Source: Inquilinus sp042743185
GTDB lineage: Bacteria; Pseudomonadota; Alphaproteobacteria; DSM-16000; Inquilinaceae
Assembly: GCF_042743185.1 (NCBI RefSeq)
Contig: NZ_JBHYMS010000016.1
Location: forward strand, 1 to 64,000
Reading direction: 5' to 3'
Length of the DNA: 64,000 nt
Shown: in pieces, positions 54,556 to 64,000 of the stretch
Position numbering within the stretch: position 1 is the stretch's first letter
Layout of the letters: each line of letters starts with the position of its first letter
Notes under the pieces: model-generated
The model's input: the letters and a program-made list of their open reading frames with translations, nothing else
What the model was told of the DNA's origin: nothing
Database searches by the model: none
Position numbers and translations under genes: made by a program

Positions 54556-55524
54556 TCAGGCGATGCCGAAGCGGGCGCGCCAGCGTTCGATATCGGCCAG
54601 CGAGACGTTGCCGCCGCACAGGATCAGCGCCACCCGCGCGTCGCGCGGCAGCCGGTCCTTCAGCCGCAGCGCCGCGGCCAGGGTGCAGCCGGCCGCCGGC
54701 TCGGTCACCACCTTGGCCTGCTCGGCCAGGATCTGCACGCCGCGCACGGCCTCGGCATCCGGCACCACCAGCACCTCCTCCACTACGTCGCGCACGATGG
54801 CGAGGGTGCGCTCGGAGACCGAGGGCGCGCCGAGGGTGGTGGAGATCGAGGTGACGGCCGGCAGGCGCACCGGCTTGCCGGCGGCCAGGGCCTGGCTCAT
54901 GGCGTCGGCGCCTTCGGTCTCGACGCCCCAGATCCGGATCTCCGGCCGCAGCGCCTTCACCGCGGTGATGACGCCGGAGATCATGCCGCCGCCCCCGATC
55001 GAAGCGATGATGTCGGTGATGTCCGGCGCGTCCTCCAGGAGCTCCAGCCCCATCGTGCCCTGGCCGGAGATCACGCGCGGGTCGTCGAAGGGGTGGATCA
55101 AAGTGCGGCCGGCCGCCGCCTGGCGCTCGGCCTCGGCGAAGGCTGCGGCGATGTCGGAGACCAGCACCACTTCCGCCCCTTCGGCACGGGTGCCGGCGAC
55201 GTAGTTCTCCGGCGTCACGGACGGCATGATCAGCGTGGCGTTCAGGCCCAGCACCCGGGCCGCATAGGCGACGCCGAGGGCGTGGTTGCCACCGGAGACC
55301 GCGACCACACCGGCCGCCCGCTCGGCCTCGCCCAGGCTGAGCATGGCATTGAAGGCGCCGCGCGCCTTGAACGAGCCGCCATGCTGCAGCAGCTCCAGCT
55401 TCGTCACCACCGGCAGCCCCAGCAGGCTGCCCAGCGGCCCGCGCGGCAGGGTCGGGGTGCGCAGCACATAGGGCGCGATGCGGGCGCGCGCCTCGCGGAT
55501 CGTCTCGAGCGTGATCGCCGTCAC
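54556..55524 (-). CDS. PLP-dependent threonine/serine dehydratase
   Basis: This is a fold-type II PLP enzyme of 322 residues. The Schiff-base Lys53 lies in GGSFKARGAFNAML, SGGNHALGVAYAARVLG binds the phosphate, and IIASIGGGGMISGVITAVK is the glycine loop. There is no regulatory ACT domain, so it is a catabolic-type threonine ammonia-lyase, serine racemase or hydroxyectoine-type EutB homologue rather than IlvA. It converges on the regulator gene with ten bases between stops. It may serve the adjacent catabolic locus, although it is not in that operon. Confidence 0.88.
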   Translation of the reverse strand: MTAITLETIREARARIAPYVLRTPTLPRGPLGSLLGLPVVTKLELLQHGGSFKARGAFNAMLSLGEAERAAGVVAVSGGNHALGVAYAARVLGLNATLIMPSVTPENYVAGTRAEGAEVVLVSDIAAAFAEAERQAAAGRTLIHPFDDPRVISGQGTMGLELLEDAPDITDIIASIGGGGMISGVITAVKALRPEIRIWGVETEGADAMSQALAAGKPVRLPAVTSISTTLGAPSVSERTLAIVRDVVEEVLVVPDAEAVRGVQILAEQAKVVTEPAAGCTLAAALRLKDRLPRDARVALILCGGNVSLADIERWRARFGIA

Positions 55525-55555
55525 GGGAATCCTCGTCCTGGCGGAAAAGCCGCGC

Positions 55556-58048
55556 TCAGAACTGGCGCAGCAGCCTTTCGATATAATCCCGTTCCGGCGG
55601 CGGGCGCGAGCGGTCGTTCAGCCGCTGGCGCAACTCGTCGAGGATGGCGCGGGCGCGCTCGGTGTCGAACTTGGTCGGCAGGCCGACATCGCCGTCGGTG
55701 GTGCCGCCGCTGTTGGTCATCGGCCGGCCCAGCGGATCCTGGTTCTCGAAATTCTGTCCGTTCTGGGCGCGGCCGGCCATGCCCGGCTGGGCGCCCATGG
55801 CCTCCATCATCTGCTGCGCCATGCCCTGCAGCCCCTGCTGCAGCTGGTCCAGCGCCTCGGTCTGCGACGGCACGGCGCCGCCGGGGTCGCCCTGGGCCAG
55901 GGCATCGCCCGCCTGCTTCATCGCCCGTTCGGCCCGGCCGAGCGGCATCGGGATGTCGCCGCTCATGTCGCCCAGCTCGCGCATCAGCTCGCCCAGCGCC
56001 CGGCGCAGCGCTTCCTGGGTCTGGGCGTTCTGCTCCGGCGTGCCGTCCTGCGGCTGCTGTTGCGAGGGGTCGCCCTGCTCGCCACCCTCCTGCGCCTGCT
56101 GCTGGCGGAACGTCTGGTCGAGCAGCTGGCGCTGCGCGTTGGTCAGCTTCTGCAGGTCCTTCAGCATGTTCATGGCGCGCTGCTGCGCCTCGGCCTGCTG
56201 CTGGTTCATCTGCCCCATGCGCAGGTTTTCCATCATGTTCTGCATCTGGGACAGAAGCTCCCGCGCCTGGTCCTTTGCGCCGGATTCGGACAGCTGCTGC
56301 ATCCGGTCGATCATGTCCTGGAACTGCTTCCGGTCCATGACCTGGGCGTCCGGCGGCAGCGGCATCTCGCTCAGCTCGCCGCGCTGCATCTTGTCTCGCA
56401 TCTGCTCGGCCATCGCCTGCAGGTAGCGGTCCATCGCCCGGCGCAGCTCGTCGGTGAGCTGCTTGATCTCCTCGTCGCTGGCACCGCGCTCCAGCGCATC
56501 GGCCAGGCGCTGCTGCGCCTCGCGCAGCGACCGCTCGGCCAGCGACATGTCGCCGTCCTCGATCCTGAGCGCGGTGTCCCACAACAGGTCGCGCAGGGGA
56601 CCTACGTGCGGCTTCGGGTCCTCGGCGAAGAACAGCCGCCGGGCGGCGGTGCGCAGCGCCAGGAACACCACCCGGTCGTCATAGTAGCGGTCCGGCCGCT
56701 GCGACAGCATGTCCAGCGTCTCGGCCACGCTTTCCGACTGGTCCGGCTGCAGGGTCAGGATCCGGCGCTGCTCGATGATGGCGCGGGCCACGGGGTGGTG
56801 GAACTCGCGCTCCGGCAGCGTCGCCCGCTCCGGCGCCGTTCTGGCGGTCTGCCCGGCCGCGTCGGTCGCGGTCAGCACGATATCGGCCGCCTGCCCGGCC
56901 CAGGCATGCGGCGTCAGGTCCTGGTAGGAGGTGGTCTTGACCTCGCGCGGCCAGCGGCCCGGCACCGAGAGCGGGATGGTCATCGGCGTCTGGTCCAGCA
57001 CCGCGGGCGCGCCCGGCGCCAGAGTGATGGTCGCGGTCAGGGTGGCGATGCCGTAATCGTCGCCGGCGGTGGCGTCGATCCGCAGCGCCTGGCGCTCGGT
57101 CGGCTTCGGCTTGTCGGTGAAGGCGACGGTCGGCGGCGCGTCGGGCAGCACCTTCACCGGCCAGTCGCCCAGCACCGTCCCGTCCTGGCTGACGCTGAGC
57201 CGGTCGCCGCCGGTCACCTTGGCCTGCAGCTCATAGTTGCCGCCCTCGATCGGGGTGAAGGCGGTGTCGCTGCCGGCGAGGCTGAGGGTCGGGACCTCGT
57301 CGCCGCCGGCGACCCGGCCGACCAGGGCACTGCCGACCGGGATCTCGACCGGCCCGGGCGCCGGCTGGCCGGGCGCGGCCACCTGCCCGGCGGTGAGATA
57401 GATCGGCGGCCGGCCGGTGTAGGAGGGCGGGGTGACGAACAGGTCGAGCCGCGGCGCGGTGGCGGCGGTGGCGCCGAACAGCCCGGGTGAGAACGCCCGG
57501 CCGAGCCGTCCCCGCCAGTCGTCGCCGGCGGCGACCACGGCCAGGATCAGCCCGATCACCACCAGGCCGCGCAGGGCGAAGCGGTCGGCCTCGGCGTTGC
57601 GCGGCCGCGGCAGGCGGGGCTTGAGCAGGCGCAGCTGGGCCGCGCGCTGGGCCAGGTGGCGCTGCCACAGCACGCGGCTGAGCGGGTCGGAAGTGCCGGT
57701 GGCCTGGGTGTCGCGCAGGCCGGTGAGCGGCCGATGCTCGATGCCGCTGTCGCGCTCCAGCCGGCGCCGCGCCGCGAGGCCATCAGGCAGGCGCAGCCGC
57801 CACAGCGGCCGGCTGGCGAGGACCAGCGCCGCGGCGAGGGCGACCAGGATCAGGGCGTGCAGCCAGCCCGGCAGGTCGGGCAGCAGGTCGAACCCGGCGA
57901 GGACGAGAAAGGCGCCGAGCACGGTGGCGATTGGCCAGGCAGCGCGCCACGCCGCCTCCCAGGCCGCGGCCAGCCATGCCAGCGCGATCTTGACGCGCGG
58001 CTCGGCCGGCTCGGTCGTCCTGGGGGCCTCGGTCGGGCTGCGGGCCAC
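55556..58048 (-). CDS. TIGR02302/DUF4175 family membrane protein
   Basis: This is an 830-residue protein. Two hydrophobic helices near residues 40-85 and a third near 160 anchor it. A beta-rich extracytoplasmic region follows (FVTPPSYTGRPPIYL, DDYGIATLTATITL). The C-terminal third is strikingly Gln- and Met-rich coiled-coil (QMQNMMENLRMGQMNQQQAE, QEGGEQGDPSQQQPQDG), a known feature of TIGR02302 proteins. The function is unknown. It lies 21 bases downstream of lysA on the same strand. Confidence 0.9.
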   Translation of the reverse strand: MARSPTEAPRTTEPAEPRVKIALAWLAAAWEAAWRAAWPIATVLGAFLVLAGFDLLPDLPGWLHALILVALAAALVLASRPLWRLRLPDGLAARRRLERDSGIEHRPLTGLRDTQATGTSDPLSRVLWQRHLAQRAAQLRLLKPRLPRPRNAEADRFALRGLVVIGLILAVVAAGDDWRGRLGRAFSPGLFGATAATAPRLDLFVTPPSYTGRPPIYLTAGQVAAPGQPAPGPVEIPVGSALVGRVAGGDEVPTLSLAGSDTAFTPIEGGNYELQAKVTGGDRLSVSQDGTVLGDWPVKVLPDAPPTVAFTDKPKPTERQALRIDATAGDDYGIATLTATITLAPGAPAVLDQTPMTIPLSVPGRWPREVKTTSYQDLTPHAWAGQAADIVLTATDAAGQTARTAPERATLPEREFHHPVARAIIEQRRILTLQPDQSESVAETLDMLSQRPDRYYDDRVVFLALRTAARRLFFAEDPKPHVGPLRDLLWDTALRIEDGDMSLAERSLREAQQRLADALERGASDEEIKQLTDELRRAMDRYLQAMAEQMRDKMQRGELSEMPLPPDAQVMDRKQFQDMIDRMQQLSESGAKDQARELLSQMQNMMENLRMGQMNQQQAEAQQRAMNMLKDLQKLTNAQRQLLDQTFRQQQAQEGGEQGDPSQQQPQDGTPEQNAQTQEALRRALGELMRELGDMSGDIPMPLGRAERAMKQAGDALAQGDPGGAVPSQTEALDQLQQGLQGMAQQMMEAMGAQPGMAGRAQNGQNFENQDPLGRPMTNSGGTTDGDVGLPTKFDTERARAILDELRQRLNDRSRPPPERDYIERLLRQF

Positions 58049-58068
58049 CTCTCCTCCTACGCCTTCCG

Positions 58069-59331
58069 TCAGTCCAGCCAGGGCGGCAGGCTCTCCCCGG
58101 CGACCATCTCTTCAAATGTGGGCCGTTTTCTGACGATAGCAAATCGATCCTTGTCGACCAGCACCTCCGGCACCAGCGGCCGGGTGTTGTAGGTCGAGGC
58201 CATCACCGCGCCATAGGCCCCGGCGCCGGTGAAGGCGACGAGGTCGCCGGCGGCCAGCGGCGGCAGGGACCGGGCCTTGGCGAAGGTGTCGCTGCTCTCG
58301 CAGACCGGGCCGACCACGTCGAACTCGGCCTCGGCCGCGCCTTCCGCCGGCTGGCGCAGCGGCACGATGCCGTGCCAGGCGTCGTACATCGCCGGCCGGA
58401 TCAGGTCGTTCATCGCCGCGTCGAGGATCACGAAATTCCGCGTCCGCCCCGGCTTGATGAAGATCACCCGCGACAATAGGACGCCGGCATCGCCGCAGAT
58501 CGACCGGCCCGGCTCGCACATCAGCCGGCAGCCGAGGTCGCCCACCGTCTCGCGCACGATGCGGGCGTAGTCGGCCAGCGCCGGCGCCGGGTCGCCCCTG
58601 TAGGAGATGCCGATGCCGCCGCCGAGATCGAGCCGCTCGACCACATGGCCGGCGGCGCGCAGGTCGCGCACCAGCTCGGCCAGGCGGCGATAGGCGTCGC
58701 GATAGGGCGACAGGTCGAGCAGCTGGCTGCCGATATGGGCGGCGATGCCGACCGGCTGGACGCCGGGCAAGGCCCGCGCCCGCTCATACGCCACGGCCGC
58801 GTCCTCGAGCTCGATGCCGAACTTGTCGCCCTTGCGGCCGGTCGAGATCTTGGTGTGGGTCTTGGCGTCGACGTCGGGGTTCACCCGGAAGGCGACCACC
58901 GCATCGCGCCGCAGCCGCACCGCGACCTGCGACAGCAGCTCCAGCTCCTGCAGCGATTCCACGTTGATCTGGTGGATGCCGGCCAAGAGGGCCGCTTCCA
59001 GATCCTCCACAGTCTTGCCGACACCGGAGAAGACGATGCGGTCGGGCGGGCAGCCGGCGGCCAGCGCCCGCCTCATCTCGCCGGTCGAGACCACGTCGAT
59101 CCCGGCGCCCTGCTGCACCAGGGTGCGCAGCACGGCAAGGTTGGAATTGGCCTTGGCGGCGAAGCAGACCGCGATCGGCAGCCCGGCCAGGGCGTCCACA
59201 TAGGCAAGGGTGTTCGCGACCAGCGCCGCGGTCGAATAGACATAGGCCGGCGTGCCGACCTCGGCGGCCACGGCGGCGAGGTCGACATCCTCGGCGAAGA
59301 GGGCGCCGTCACGATAGGCGAAGGCGGTCAT
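58069..59331 (-). CDS. lysA: Diaminopimelate decarboxylase
   Basis: LysA decarboxylates meso-diaminopimelate to lysine. The alanine-racemase-fold landmarks are VCFAAKANSNLAVLRTL (PLP Lys), FSGVGKTVEDLEAAL, GIAAHIGSQLLDLSPY, RLDLGGGIGI, LMCEPGRSI and the active-site Cys in GPVCESSDTFAK. YGAVMASTYNTRP ends the enzyme. The start at 59331 overlaps the stop of the preceding lipoprotein gene (ATGA), so it is coupled to lptM and argH. Confidence 0.96.
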   Translation of the reverse strand: MTAFAYRDGALFAEDVDLAAVAAEVGTPAYVYSTAALVANTLAYVDALAGLPIAVCFAAKANSNLAVLRTLVQQGAGIDVVSTGEMRRALAAGCPPDRIVFSGVGKTVEDLEAALLAGIHQINVESLQELELLSQVAVRLRRDAVVAFRVNPDVDAKTHTKISTGRKGDKFGIELEDAAVAYERARALPGVQPVGIAAHIGSQLLDLSPYRDAYRRLAELVRDLRAAGHVVERLDLGGGIGISYRGDPAPALADYARIVRETVGDLGCRLMCEPGRSICGDAGVLLSRVIFIKPGRTRNFVILDAAMNDLIRPAMYDAWHGIVPLRQPAEGAAEAEFDVVGPVCESSDTFAKARSLPPLAAGDLVAFTGAGAYGAVMASTYNTRPLVPEVLVDKDRFAIVRKRPTFEEMVAGESLPPWLD

Positions 59332-59464
59332 GTGCTTGGGTAGCCTCGTGGATAGGCGGAGGTCTTGCTGTCGGGGGCGCTGACCGAAGCCGCTTTCTTG
59401 CCGCAGGCGACGAGGCCGCACCCGAGGGTGACGGCGAGGAGCAGCCTCAGGATGACGGCTGATC

Positions 59465-59468
<4 letters not shown>
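59328..59468 (-). CDS. Small LptM-like lipoprotein
   Basis: This is a 46-residue lipoprotein: signal peptide MRSAVILRLLLAVTLGCG, lipobox LVAC (Cys22), then GKKAASVSAPDSK and a short tail rich in Pro and Ser. LptM (YifL) helps assembly of the LptDE outer-membrane complex. In proteobacteria it is usually next to lysA (E. coli order yifL-dapF). Its ATG overlaps the argH stop and its stop overlaps the lysA ATG, which fixes both ends. Confidence 0.85.
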
Positions 59469-60889
<1,421 letters not shown>

Positions 60890-60903
60890 GGGGTGCGGAC
60901 CGG

Positions 60904-61491
60904 ATGAGGAAGAGAGCAACGATCGCCGCGGGCGCGGCCGGCCTGGCGCTGCTGCTGGCGGCGGGCGCGGCCTGGTGGACGCTGCGGACCCCGCAGGGCC
61001 GGCCGCCCCTGGGCGGCACCGTCGCCAGCTTCGTCCTGGCCGACCGGCCTGAGCCGGCACCGGAGATTACCTTCTCCGACGCCGCGGGCAACACCCTTCG
61101 TCTCGCCGACTTCAAGGGCAAGGTGGTGCTGGTCAATCTGTGGGCGACCTGGTGCGCCCCCTGCGTCAAGGAGATGCCGGCGCTGGACCGGCTGCAGGCG
61201 AAGCTGGGCGGGGCCGACTTCACCGTGCTGGCGCTGTCGATCGACCGCGAGGGGCTGGCCAAGGTGCAGCCATTCTTCGCCCAGAACAAAATCGGGGCGC
61301 TGGCGGCCTATCTCGATCCCGGCGGCCGGTCGCCGGCGCAGTTCGGCGCCCGCGGCCTGCCGACGACGCTGCTGGTCGACCGCGACGGCACCGTGGTGGG
61401 CCGGCAGGAGGGCGCCGCCGAATGGGACGACGACAGCTCGGTCGCGCTGCTGCGCTTCTATCTCGATCGCGGGAAGGCCGGGTCGGCCTGA
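60904..61491 (+). CDS. TlpA-family thiol:disulfide interchange protein
   Basis: This is a 195-residue protein anchored by an N-terminal hydrophobic helix (IAAGAAGLALLLAAGAAWW). The thioredoxin domain has the redox motif WCAPC (Cys84-Cys87) in LVNLWATWCAPCVKEMP and the cis-Pro in ARGLPTTLLVDRDG. TlpA-like proteins reduce periplasmic thiols or support cytochrome oxidase assembly. It is divergent from argH with a 14-base gap between start codons, so their promoters must overlap coding sequence. Confidence 0.9.
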   Translation: MRKRATIAAGAAGLALLLAAGAAWWTLRTPQGRPPLGGTVASFVLADRPEPAPEITFSDAAGNTLRLADFKGKVVLVNLWATWCAPCVKEMPALDRLQAKLGGADFTVLALSIDREGLAKVQPFFAQNKIGALAAYLDPGGRSPAQFGARGLPTTLLVDRDGTVVGRQEGAAEWDDDSSVALLRFYLDRGKAGSA

Positions 61492-61495
61492 CGGC

Positions 61496-61606
61496 TCAGA
61501 TCGGCGTCGAGCCCATGTAGAAGCCGATCAGCAGCATGACGCCGTAAACCCAGATGATGGTGCGAAGCAACATGGTCCTGTCCTCGGGCTCAAGGCCCGG
61601 GATCAT
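61496..61606 (-). CDS. 36-residue putative membrane peptide
   Basis: A short frame on the minus strand begins MIPGLEPEDRTMLLRTIIWV and continues with one hydrophobic helix (VYGVMLLIGFYMG), ending STPI. The ATG at 61606 has a near-perfect ribosome site, AAGGAGG, seven bases upstream. The predicted peptide has a charged cytosolic start, one transmembrane span and a short tail. It is not recognised. A nested palindrome lies upstream of the start at 61621-61663. It converges on tlpA, and the two stop codons are five bases apart. Confidence 0.65.
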   Translation of the reverse strand: MIPGLEPEDRTMLLRTIIWVYGVMLLIGFYMGSTPI

Positions 61607-61620
61607 GTCTACGCCTCCTT

Positions 61621-61663
61621 CCGTGAATTCACTGTGACCGCGGTCACGGGTGCGATTTCACGG
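61621..61663 (-). promoter_or_regulatory. Nested palindrome upstream of the small ORF
   Basis: GTGACCGCGGTCAC (61634-61647) is a perfect 14-base palindrome. GTGAATTCAC (61623-61632) is another, and the outer CCGTGAA (61621-61627) is the inverse of TTCACGG (61657-61663). Such nested dyads resemble repressor or activator sites of the TGTGA/GTGAC type. The 5' edge of this region touches the ribosome site of the small peptide gene. Confidence 0.4.
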
Positions 61664-61694
61664 TACGCTGCGCGCCGGCAACAGCTCCCCTTGC

Positions 61695-61772
61695 TGTCAT
61701 GCCTGGGCTTGACCCGGGCATCCAGAGAGCGTCGAGACCTTCTGGATTGCCGGGTCAAGCTCGGCAATGACA
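61695..61772. repeat. Palindromic repeat, GTCAAGCCCGGGC family, copy 2
   Basis: TGTCATGCCTGGGCTTGACC and the inverted copy TTGCCGGGTCAAGCTCGGCA flank a central AGAGCGTCGAGACCTTCTGG. It is the same family as the copy at 26302-26380, one of the REP-like elements common in alphaproteobacteria. It lies between the small membrane-peptide gene and the HpcH/CitE lyase gene. Confidence 0.85.
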
Positions 61773-61801
61773 AATAGGGGGTCGAGAACCGAAGGCCGCT
61801 C

Positions 61802-62674
61802 ATGACCATCCGCCCCCGCCGCTCGCTGCTCTACGTCCCCGGCTCGAACCCGCGCGCGCTGGACAAGGCGCGCACCCTGGACGCGGACGGGCTGATTCTG
61901 GACCTGGAGGACGCGGTCGCGCCGGACGCCAAGGTAGCGGCGCGCGAGCGCGTCGTGGCCGCGGTCCGGGCCGGCGGCTGGGGACCGCGCGAGGTGCTGG
62001 TCCGCGCCAACGCCGCCGACACGCCCTGGGGGACGGACGACCTGGCCGCCCTGGCCGGCAGCGGCGCCCACGGCGTTGTCCTGTCCAAGGTCGAGCGGCC
62101 GGAGACCGTGAAGGCCGCCGAAGCGGCGCTAAGAGCCGGCGGCGCGCCGGACAGCCTGGCGCTGTGGTGCATGATCGAGACGCCGCTCGGCGTGCTCAAC
62201 GCCGCCGCCATCGCCGGCTCCTCCGCCCGTCTGGCGGGATTCATCCTCGGCACCTCGGACCTGGCCAAGGACCTGCGGGCCGCACACGAGCCGGGGCGGC
62301 AGCCGCTGCTGACCGCGCTCGGCCTCTGCCTCCTGGCCGGCCGCGCCCACGGCCTGGCGGTGATCGACGGGGTGCATCTCGATCTCGAGGACGAGGCTGG
62401 CTTCGCCGAGTCGTGCCGCCAGGGCGCGGCGCTGGGCTTCGACGGCAAGTCGCTGATCCACCCGAGGACCATCGCCGCCGCCAACGCCGCCTTCGCGCCG
62501 AGCATGGAGGCGGTGGAGACCGCGTTGCGGGTGATCGCCGCCCATGCCGCGGCCCTGGAGGCCGGCCAGGGCGTCACGGTCGTCGACGGCCGGCTGGTCG
62601 AGGCGCTGCATGTCAGCGATGCGGAGCGGGTGGTGGCGATGCACCGCGCTATCGCGGACCGCGGCGGCACCTAG
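61802..62674 (+). CDS. HpcH/HpaI aldolase/citrate lyase family protein
   Basis: This is a CitE-like CoA-ester lyase of 290 residues. RSLLYVPGSNPRALDKA, LDLEDAVAPDAK with the metal-ligand Glu-Asp pair, VRANAADTPWGTDDL, MIETPLGVLNA and AVIDGVHLDLEDEAGF match malyl-CoA lyase/CitE relatives. The substrate is probably malyl-CoA, citramalyl-CoA or a related thioester; the exact one is unknown. It lies upstream of the sdh genes and is probably a separate unit. Confidence 0.88.
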   Translation: MTIRPRRSLLYVPGSNPRALDKARTLDADGLILDLEDAVAPDAKVAARERVVAAVRAGGWGPREVLVRANAADTPWGTDDLAALAGSGAHGVVLSKVERPETVKAAEAALRAGGAPDSLALWCMIETPLGVLNAAAIAGSSARLAGFILGTSDLAKDLRAAHEPGRQPLLTALGLCLLAGRAHGLAVIDGVHLDLEDEAGFAESCRQGAALGFDGKSLIHPRTIAAANAAFAPSMEAVETALRVIAAHAAALEAGQGVTVVDGRLVEALHVSDAERVVAMHRAIADRGGT

Positions 62675-62739
62675 CGTTGCGGCCCGCCCGGGCCCAGTTG
62701 CGAACGGCTCTCATCTGCTTGAAATAATTGGCCTGTTCG

Positions 62740-62768
62740 TTGACTTGCTGCAGTGCGGCGCGTAAGTC
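62740..62768 (+). promoter_or_regulatory. Candidate sdhC promoter
   Basis: TTGACT (62740-62745) is followed after 17 bases by TAAGTC (62763-62768), a partial -10 match, 79 bases before the sdhC ATG. It is the best -35/-10 pair in the 172-base gap after the HpcH gene. This is a weak assignment. Confidence 0.35.
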
Positions 62769-62846
62769 ACTCCCGACCCTTTCAGGCTCGATCGCGACAG
62801 GCGCGCCCGTGCCTGATGCCCATTTGCGCATCGGAGTAAATTCCGC

Positions 62847-63254
62847 ATGTCCGCCTCCGAGGCAGTTCCTCAGAAACGGCCGAGGCCCCTGTCGCCCCAT
62901 CTGCAGATCTACCGTCCGCAGATCTCGAGCGCGCTCTCGATCTTCCATCGCGGCACCGGCATCGCCCTCTCCATCGGCACCCTGCTCCTGGCCTGGTGGG
63001 TGATCGCCGCGGCCGCCGGCCCGGAGGCCTTCGAAGCGGCGCAGTGGTTCCTCGGCTCCTGGCTCGGCCTCCTGATGCTGTTCGGCTGGACGGTGGCGCT
63101 GTTCTACCATCTCTGCGCCGGCATCCGGCACCTGGCCTGGGACGCCGGCTGGGGCTACGACCTGCCGACCATGCACAAGACCGGCTACGCCGTGCTGATC
63201 GCCACCGCGGTCTTGACCGTGCTGGCCTGGATCATCGGCCTGGTGGTGTGGTGA
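62847..63254 (+). CDS. sdhC: Succinate dehydrogenase cytochrome b556 subunit
   Basis: SdhC is one of two membrane anchors of complex II and carries the heme b and quinone site. RPRPLSPHLQIYRPQISSAL begins the protein. HRGTGIALSIG and the heme-region sequence FYHLCAGIRHLAWDAGWGY are the family signatures. There are three hydrophobic helices in 135 residues. CGGAG lies upstream of the ATG. Its stop shares a base with the sdhD ATG. Confidence 0.95.
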   Translation: MSASEAVPQKRPRPLSPHLQIYRPQISSALSIFHRGTGIALSIGTLLLAWWVIAAAAGPEAFEAAQWFLGSWLGLLMLFGWTVALFYHLCAGIRHLAWDAGWGYDLPTMHKTGYAVLIATAVLTVLAWIIGLVVW

Positions 63255-63649
63255 TGACGACCAAGAACACCTCGCTCCGCACCCCGCTGGCCCATGCCCG
63301 CGGTCTCGGCTCCGCCAAGTCCGGCTTCGCCCATTGGCGCGGCCTGCGCGTCACGGCGCTGGCGCTGATCCCGCTGACCATCTGGTTCGTGATCGCGGTG
63401 ATCGCCCATCTGGGATCGCCGCTGCCGGAGGTCCGGGCCTGGCTGGCCCATCCGGTCAACGCCGCCCTGTTCATCCTGTTCATCGCCATCGGCCTGCATC
63501 ACGCCGCCAACGGCCTGACCGAGGTCTATGAGGACTATGTCCACGGCCACCACACCAAGCTGGTCGCCGACCTGGCGACCAAGGGCCTGGCCCTGTTCCT
63601 GGGGGCGGCGATGACCGTCTCCGTCCTCAAGATCGCCATCCTGGGGTAA
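63254..63649 (+). CDS. sdhD: Succinate dehydrogenase hydrophobic membrane anchor
   Basis: SdhD is the second membrane anchor of complex II. LRTPLAHARGLGSAKSGFAH and HWRGLRVTALALIPLTIW are typical of the alphaproteobacterial form. FIAIGLHHAANGLTEVYEDYV contains the His and Asp-Tyr positions of the heme/quinone site. There are three hydrophobic helices. The ATG at 63254 overlaps the sdhC stop by one base; sdhA follows after four bases. Confidence 0.95.
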   Translation: MTTKNTSLRTPLAHARGLGSAKSGFAHWRGLRVTALALIPLTIWFVIAVIAHLGSPLPEVRAWLAHPVNAALFILFIAIGLHHAANGLTEVYEDYVHGHHTKLVADLATKGLALFLGAAMTVSVLKIAILG

Positions 63650-63653
63650 CCCC

Positions 63654-64000
63654 ATGCCTGCCTCCTACACCTTCATCGATCACTACTACGACGTCGTCGT
63701 GGTGGGCGGCGGCGGCGCGGGCCTTCGCGCCACCTTCGGCATGGCCGAGAAAGGGCTGAAGACCGCCTGCATCACCAAGGTCTTCCCGACCCGCAGCCAC
63801 ACCGTCGCCGCCCAGGGCGGCGTCTCCGCCGCGCTCGGCAACATGGGGCCGGACGACTGGCGCTGGCACATGTACGACACCGTCAAGGGCTCCGACTGGC
63901 TCGGCGACCAGGACGCGATCGAGTACATGTGCCGCGAGGCGATCCCGGCGATCATCGAGCTCGAGCATTACGGCATGCCCTTCAGCCGCACGGAGGAGGG
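63654..64000 (+). CDS. sdhA: Succinate dehydrogenase flavoprotein subunit (5' part)
   Basis: The frame runs off the window edge after about 115 codons. It starts YTFIDHYYDVVVVGGGGAGL, containing the FAD-binding Rossmann motif. KVFPTRSHTVAAQGGVSAAL carries the conserved His that covalently binds FAD in complex II (SHT). DAIEYMCREAIPAIIELEHY follows. Together with sdhC and sdhD this is the start of an sdhCDAB operon. Confidence 0.95.
   Translation, partial: MPASYTFIDHYYDVVVVGGGGAGLRATFGMAEKGLKTACITKVFPTRSHTVAAQGGVSAALGNMGPDDWRWHMYDTVKGSDWLGDQDAIEYMCREAIPAIIELEHYGMPFSRTEE

Overview
The window looks like chromosomal DNA from a GC-rich (roughly 70 %) alphaproteobacterium, most likely a Rhodospirillales or Azospirillum/Inquilinus-type organism. 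This is an inference from gene content: ffh-rpsP-rimM-trmD-rplS, sdhCDA, the argH-lptM-lysA-TIGR02302 block, DUF1127, DUF2125 and MJ0042/DUF3426 proteins, and a B12-dependent ribonucleotide reductase. No 16S or other rRNA, tRNA, phage or IS element was seen. Coding density is high, and many neighbours share ATGA stop/start overlaps.

Layout. 1-6.2 kb: lpxK, a tandem methyltransferase pair (the upstream copy is frameshifted), an MFS exporter, a DUF1127 protein and a CadC-like TPR regulator. 6.3-10.4 kb (minus strand): ffh, a VOC protein, rpsP, rimM, trmD, rplS and a terminator. 10.5-11.5 kb: a GNAT acetyltransferase behind a clear cobalamin riboswitch. 11.5-16.9 kb: dapF, an unknown membrane protein, a TPP-riboswitch-controlled thiOSGE operon and a solitary Phd-type antitoxin. 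17-26.3 kb (plus strand): ftsY, amn, a Nudix/alpha-beta-hydrolase fusion, an SDR and three consecutive exported proteins of unknown role. 26.4-31.1 kb: a DMT exporter, DUF985 cupin, GST, gloB and a trypsin-like protease fused to a DNA/RNA non-specific endonuclease. 31.2-35.0 kb: a methyltransferase, then an aromatic amino acid operon (chorismate mutase fused to a degenerate prephenate dehydratase/ACT region, an aminotransferase, prephenate dehydrogenase).

35-46 kb: a DUF2125 protein, ChaC, DUF4282, an adenosylcobalamin-dependent ribonucleotide reductase interrupted at its active-site cysteine by a 375-residue LAGLIDADG intein, a beta-lactamase-fold hydrolase with a divergent TetR gene and twin operators, DoxX, a GT-C-like membrane protein, PlsC and YdcF. 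46-55.5 kb: a zinc-ribbon protein, then a coupled catabolic locus (polyamine-type ABC importer, Rieske oxygenase, PYROXD2-like flavoprotein, XRE-cupin regulator) and a convergent PLP dehydratase. Two TTTCAC-N4-GTGAAA-type palindromes precede this locus. 55.5-64 kb: a TIGR02302 protein, lysA, an LptM-like lipoprotein, argH, tlpA, an unlisted 36-residue membrane peptide, an HpcH/CitE lyase, sdhC, sdhD and the start of sdhA.

Two dispersed palindromic repeat families occur. The GTAGGTTGGGTTCG family (three copies) lies only between convergent genes and supplies stop codons to three of them. A GTCAAGCCCGGGC-type family has two copies. The strongest leads are the intein with its AT-rich flanking extein codons, the protease-nuclease fusion, the cobalamin riboswitch in front of a GNAT gene, the catalytically degenerate chorismate mutase fusion, and the Rieske/flavoprotein/ABC locus with its candidate operators.
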